Below are positions 60,200 through 64,000 of a stretch of DNA of 64,000 nt, one piece after another. Origin of the DNA: Bacteroides sp. M10 (GTDB lineage: Bacteria; Bacteroidota; Bacteroidia; Bacteroidales; Bacteroidaceae); NCBI RefSeq assembly GCF_014334015.1, contig NZ_CP060488.1, positions 5,600,501 to 5,664,500 of the forward strand, given 5' to 3'. A model generated the notes under the pieces. It made no database searches. It saw nothing but the letters and a program-made list of their open reading frames with translations, and had not been told where the DNA came from. Each line of letters opens with the position of its first letter. Position 1 is the stretch's first letter. A program made the translations under genes and the position numbers.

Positions 60200-62302
60200 T
60201 TATTTATTTGTTTTTTCTTTCCATATCACTACCCCGGCAGGTTCAAGACTGGCACTACCAATCAATATTTCTGCATTATCCGGAATAACAATCTTCTGAA
60301 CGTCTGATGTATAATTCAAGGCAATGTAAAAACCATCACGCCACTCCTTCACTACCCCATACGGTAAATCCTCAGTGGAGATACCTGCTTCCATATATAT
60401 ACGACGAATCACTTCCTTCTCAAGTTTACCATCATCAGTATCAGTTCCAATATACGTCACCGTTCCTTTACCTAATTTACGATGTATCACTGAAGCAGCT
60501 CCTCTATAAAACTGATCTGCATACGTAGCCCATACCTGTGTGCCTTCAGAAGGAGTTATTACATCTGCCCAATTGTTCCAAACATATGTTTCACCATCCA
60601 AAGTGACATTTCCCCACAAGTGACGCGGCATATGATCATAAAACAGATGATCTATTCCAGCCAATACATAAATAGGTGCAGCCAAGGGTGCTTCCCACAA
60701 TTTAGCCTCCCGATCTTTTTGTCCGGTCCTACAAGTCAAAATCAAGTTTCCACCGTTCTCTACATATTTTGTCCACCGATCTATCAACCTATTATCAAGC
60801 AATTGGTAAGCAGGTGCTATCATGAAAGGATAATCTGAAAAATTCTCTTTCTCTGATATCACATCAACAGGAGCAGCAAAAGATTTCAATAAATTATAAT
60901 ATTTATAGATATGCGGCATAGTCCACCATTGCTCTGTTTGCCTCTGAAATTCCATTTCCCAGTAATTATTCATATCGAAAAGCAAACCGATACGACGAGC
61001 AGCCAATTGACCTGGTATGTGTGATTTCTTATCATAAGCTTCACGCAATATTTTCATCTCCTCCGCAACACGCACATATTCCTCACCTCCTGGAGAAAGA
61101 GTAACCCCATCGGTCATTAACATACCATAATGATACTGTTCACTGCCTTTCAGAGGTTGACGAAAACGATAATTGCATACAAATTTCCCTCCGCCTGCAA
61201 AGACATGATAAACCCACATCCGAACAGCACCGGGTAAAGGTTGAGGATTATATATACCCCAATTCACTTGTCCGGGTTGAAGTTCCATCACTCCATACGT
61301 CTTACCTGAGCGATTGCGAAACAGGTCGTTTGAAAAGCCCAAATCCTCAGGAATTCCTAAACGGAACCCTTGATCCCCTATTCCCTGATTGTGCCCGGTC
61401 ACCAGATAACGAGTGTAAGTCAGAAAATCCACATGATCTATCCGTACAGGATCAACCGGATTAAAAACCGGAATCAAATTGGTAGTAATCCACTGTTCCC
61501 TCTTAATATACCGCCGCAATATATCTGCCTGCATATTAACAAAGTTTGCAAGCTCATCTGCCATAAAACGATTCATGTCAAGCATCGCATGAGGATTATT
61601 CTTTTCAGGAACTTCTTGCTGATTAGGAAGCCGTACCTGATCAAAATGCTGATAAGTTTCGCTCCAAAAAGAAGTTCCCCAAGTATCATTCAGCTTATCA
61701 ATTGTACCATATTTCTTTTGTAACCAGACACGAAACTTCATCTGTGCATTTTCGCTATAATCGACTACTCCATAATGTCCTGGTTCATTGTCAATCTGCC
61801 AACCAATAATAGTGGGATTATTACCATAACGTTTTGCCAGCCGAGATACAATATTCTCCACATAACTACAGTAACGGTCACTGCTCCATGAAGCATGTTG
61901 ACGTCGTCCATGTTGAATCTGTACACCATTATCCCGCTGAATAAGAATATCAGGATATTTCTTAGACAACCAAACCGGTGGTGTAGGAGTAGGTGTACAC
62001 ATAATTACCTTCAGACCATATTTCTCTGCTAAAGATACGGCACGATCCAGCCACTCAAAATGATACTGCCCTTCTTCCGGTTCCATCATAGACCAGGCGA
62101 ATTCGGCAAAATGAGTAAACTGAATACCCATTTCCGACATTCTTTTCATATCACGCTCCCATTGCAAAGGATCCCATTGTTCCGGATAATAATAGGAACC
62201 CAAAGCAAATAAATTTTCTTGAGGGAACGATGTTTCTGTGGAAGATTGTGAAAATGCAGTAGCAGAAAATAGTATACTTAAAATTAAAAATATTTTTTTC
62301 AT
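60200..62302 (-). CDS. Glycoside hydrolase family 42 beta-galactosidase
   Basis: 700 residues with a signal peptide (MKKIFLILSILFSATAFSQ). GH42 landmarks: GSYYYPEQWDPLQWERDM, FTHFAEFAWSMMEPEEG, CTPTPTPPVWLSKKYPDIL, acid/base Glu in GWQIDNEPGHYG (near residue 168) and nucleophile Glu in YGVMELQPGQVNWG (near 330). A trimerisation (GATase-like) domain follows from about 400. Cleaves terminal beta-galactosides; the signal peptide indicates action outside the cytoplasm, unlike most GH42 enzymes. Confidence 0.93.
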   Translation of the reverse strand: MKKIFLILSILFSATAFSQSSTETSFPQENLFALGSYYYPEQWDPLQWERDMKRMSEMGIQFTHFAEFAWSMMEPEEGQYHFEWLDRAVSLAEKYGLKVIMCTPTPTPPVWLSKKYPDILIQRDNGVQIQHGRRQHASWSSDRYCSYVENIVSRLAKRYGNNPTIIGWQIDNEPGHYGVVDYSENAQMKFRVWLQKKYGTIDKLNDTWGTSFWSETYQHFDQVRLPNQQEVPEKNNPHAMLDMNRFMADELANFVNMQADILRRYIKREQWITTNLIPVFNPVDPVRIDHVDFLTYTRYLVTGHNQGIGDQGFRLGIPEDLGFSNDLFRNRSGKTYGVMELQPGQVNWGIYNPQPLPGAVRMWVYHVFAGGGKFVCNYRFRQPLKGSEQYHYGMLMTDGVTLSPGGEEYVRVAEEMKILREAYDKKSHIPGQLAARRIGLLFDMNNYWEMEFQRQTEQWWTMPHIYKYYNLLKSFAAPVDVISEKENFSDYPFMIAPAYQLLDNRLIDRWTKYVENGGNLILTCRTGQKDREAKLWEAPLAAPIYVLAGIDHLFYDHMPRHLWGNVTLDGETYVWNNWADVITPSEGTQVWATYADQFYRGAASVIHRKLGKGTVTYIGTDTDDGKLEKEVIRRIYMEAGISTEDLPYGVVKEWRDGFYIALNYTSDVQKIVIPDNAEILIGSASLEPAGVVIWKEKTNK

Positions 62303-62381
62303 TGATTATTCATTTAAATCCAAGAAGAGGCTTTTATTACACCTCTCCTTAGATCTAAGCTAAAAAGGTACATATATAGAA

Positions 62382-64000
62382 TTATTCAACAACTATTTCT
62401 GACTCCCACTTTAATTTAGGAGTATCGCCTGTAAAATCCCAAATATCAGAATTCCATCCCAATGCAGATTTACCGGCAGTTTCCTGTAAAGTAGTCTCTC
62501 CCCGGCTTCCGTTATATCGGAAATCATTCAAATTTGCATTTATCTTATCCTCTGTGAAATTTTGACTAACATCTACCAAATTATTATCAACCATCAAAGG
62601 AATATCATAATTAGCAAAACAATTCTGTAGCGTTAAATTAGAGCCATTTATCCATCCCGTAACAAGTCCGGAGCCTAAATCCGATAATGATGTTACAGAC
62701 TGGTTCCAAGCAATACATCTTTGCACTGTACTATTATTACATCCGTCAGTTCGACCGACAATTCCACCAGCATTAGTTTTAGCTATAATTCTTGCCGTTG
62801 AATAACAACTGGAAATAGTTGTCGCTGAGGACATTTCTCCTGTTATACCTCCTGCTGCTCTTCCATTCTCAGCATTGACTATACCTAAAGAATAACAATC
62901 ACTAATAGGACAATTAGCCGTTTTTGCTGTAATACCTCCAGCATAAGCTTCACCACTTTCACCAACAGCAGTCACAGTTCCACCGGCATAATAGCAACCG
63001 GAAATACTTCCTCCGCTATTATTACAGTCCCCAACAAGACCTCCCGCAGCTGTTCCTGTAACATTTGCAGCAGAAGAACTATTTAATATACTACTGCCTT
63101 GTCTCAACACACCACAAATACCACCAGTTGCAAAAGCCGGATTTCCCCAATCCCAGCTCATATTAGTATCTCCACTAACGGAACCGCTGACGTGAGTATT
63201 GACTATTCTTGTTTTAGGATTAGAGTACCCCCAATGTCCCACGGCACCAGCAACAATACCTACCGGTCTTCCCGTACCGGAAACCGTTGCATTTTCAAAG
63301 GTGATGTCTTTACATGAACCTATCAACACTCCGAAAAAACTGGCATACGGAACACCTTCACAAATCCAATTACTGATCTTATGATTGTTACCATTAAAAT
63401 GGATAACACGATATTCTCCCCAATCCAAGTTACCACCGGCATCAACCAAAGGTGTCCAACTTTCTCCAGCCAAGTCAATATCATTCTGAAGTTCAAAATA
63501 AACCTCCTCTTTAGCAGCAACCCCATCTACTTTTATTTTCATCGTTAACAAATCATCAACAGAACTCAAAAGATATGGATTGGTTACAGTTCCTTCTTTT
63601 GCCGGAATCTCAACCCTAAATATAATTTTGCTTTTCGTAGATTCTATTTTCGCTTCTTCCGTAAACGAGCGTACATATAATCCAAGCACATATACCTGAG
63701 GAACACTCGTACGTGGGGGTTCTACAAATGAAATGGTAACCGTCTTTTTTGTTTCACCTGTTAAGAAAATAACCGGATTATCATCAATTGTCCACTGTCC
63801 CTCTGAGAAATATTTGTATGAATGACCTTCCGGTAATTCTTCGTTTACTTCTTCTTCCGTTAATTTAGCAAATAATGCAACAGTCTCTTCCGCATCCACA
63901 CTTCTTTCAATATCAAACTGAAATGAGGGACTTGTCCTAATATCGATGATATCCTGTAATCCCGATGCGACTAAAGATATAACGATATTATCCGGCTGCC
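62382..64000 (-). CDS. Surface glycan-binding-type protein with DUF1735-like and GLUG repeats (5' end outside window)
   Basis: At least 539 residues; the frame is open to the window edge, so the N-terminus lies beyond 64000 and the GTG at 63899 is not the true start. The visible N-terminal part (PDNIVISLVASGLQDI..., FLTGETKKTVTISFVEPP) resembles the DUF1735 domain of Bacteroides surface glycan-binding proteins. From about 63520 to 62600 there are at least six GLUG-type repeats (TGGICGVLRQGSSILNS, AGGLVGDCNN, YAGGITAKTANCPISDCYSLG, AGGITGEMSSATTISSCYSTA, AGGIVGRTDGCNNSTVQRC), a beta-helix adhesin motif. Likely a surface lipoprotein at the head of, or within, the glycan operon. Confidence 0.88.
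   Translation of the reverse strand, partial: QPDNIVISLVASGLQDIIDIRTSPSFQFDIERSVDAEETVALFAKLTEEEVNEELPEGHSYKYFSEGQWTIDDNPVIFLTGETKKTVTISFVEPPRTSVPQVYVLGLYVRSFTEEAKIESTKSKIIFRVEIPAKEGTVTNPYLLSSVDDLLTMKIKVDGVAAKEEVYFELQNDIDLAGESWTPLVDAGGNLDWGEYRVIHFNGNNHKISNWICEGVPYASFFGVLIGSCKDITFENATVSGTGRPVGIVAGAVGHWGYSNPKTRIVNTHVSGSVSGDTNMSWDWGNPAFATGGICGVLRQGSSILNSSSAANVTGTAAGGLVGDCNNSGGSISGCYYAGGTVTAVGESGEAYAGGITAKTANCPISDCYSLGIVNAENGRAAGGITGEMSSATTISSCYSTARIIAKTNAGGIVGRTDGCNNSTVQRCIAWNQSVTSLSDLGSGLVTGWINGSNLTLQNCFANYDIPLMVDNNLVDVSQNFTEDKINANLNDFRYNGSRGETTLQETAGKSALGWNSDIWDFTGDTPKLKWESEIVVE

Noticed and set aside
62382..63899. GTG at 63899 as start of the GLUG protein
   Set aside because: The frame stays open upstream to the window edge and the upstream residues continue a DUF1735-like domain.

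Overview
The window reads as the chromosome of a gut Bacteroides (B. thetaiotaomicron group or a close relative; I cannot name the species). Reasons: the rrn operon is of Bacteroides type; many genes are preceded by the Bacteroidales promoter, a -33 TTTG/TTG box and a -7 TAnnTTTG box 19-21 nt apart, and almost none by a Shine-Dalgarno; a complete fucRIAKXP-type fucose locus is present; surface lipoproteins carry acidic export signals; and a GT3 glycogen synthase and a V-type ATPase are present, both usual in this genus.

Layout. 1-3.9 kb: the start of a drug-efflux operon (MarR repressor, TolC-type porin cut by the window edge), then a divergent three-gene unit ending in creD. 4.0-6.1 kb: a two-gene RloA/RloB-type ATPase-effector module of the kind found in phage-defence loci, followed by a promoter-terminator pair that looks like a small RNA gene. 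6.6-10.3 kb: small stress and regulatory genes (DinB, ECF sigma factor, GNAT, metallo-hydrolase, HxlR, DJ-1/PfpI). 10.8-15.7 kb: two related sensor kinases. 15.8-16.5 kb: a decayed fusion of an efflux adaptor and a LytTR regulator. 16.7-18.6 kb: an NhaC-type antiporter and rpsP.

18.8-25.6 kb: the fucose catabolic operon (repressor, isomerase, aldolase, kinase, mutarotase, permease). The same 19-nt motif sits in front of fucR and of fucI and is a strong operator candidate. After it come an orphan regulator that looks like a hybrid two-component protein stripped of its sensor and of its phospho-acceptor histidine, a lipoprotein, an AlkD-type protein, and a spermidine/putrescine importer (potABCD) divergent from a TlpA-like thioredoxin lipoprotein.

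35.7-47.8 kb: glycogen phosphorylase and GT3 glycogen synthase, then a seven-gene V-type ATPase operon whose rotor subunit keeps the known sodium ligands. 48.2-53.9 kb: a full rRNA operon on the minus strand (16S, tRNA-Ile, tRNA-Ala, 23S, 5S) driven by three tandem promoters. 53.9-55.1 kb: a gene-free stretch containing a large imperfect palindrome full of ATTTCTCAT/ATGAGAAAT motifs. 55.1-64 kb: part of a polysaccharide utilisation operon (surface GLUG protein, GH42, GH3, secreted ADP-ribosylglycohydrolase-fold protein) split by an IS630-type element with a U_UUU_UUA frameshift site.

The strongest leads are the palindrome upstream of the rRNA promoters, the degenerate orphan regulator, the putative small RNA beside the RloAB module, the frameshifting IS630 element and the fused pseudogene.
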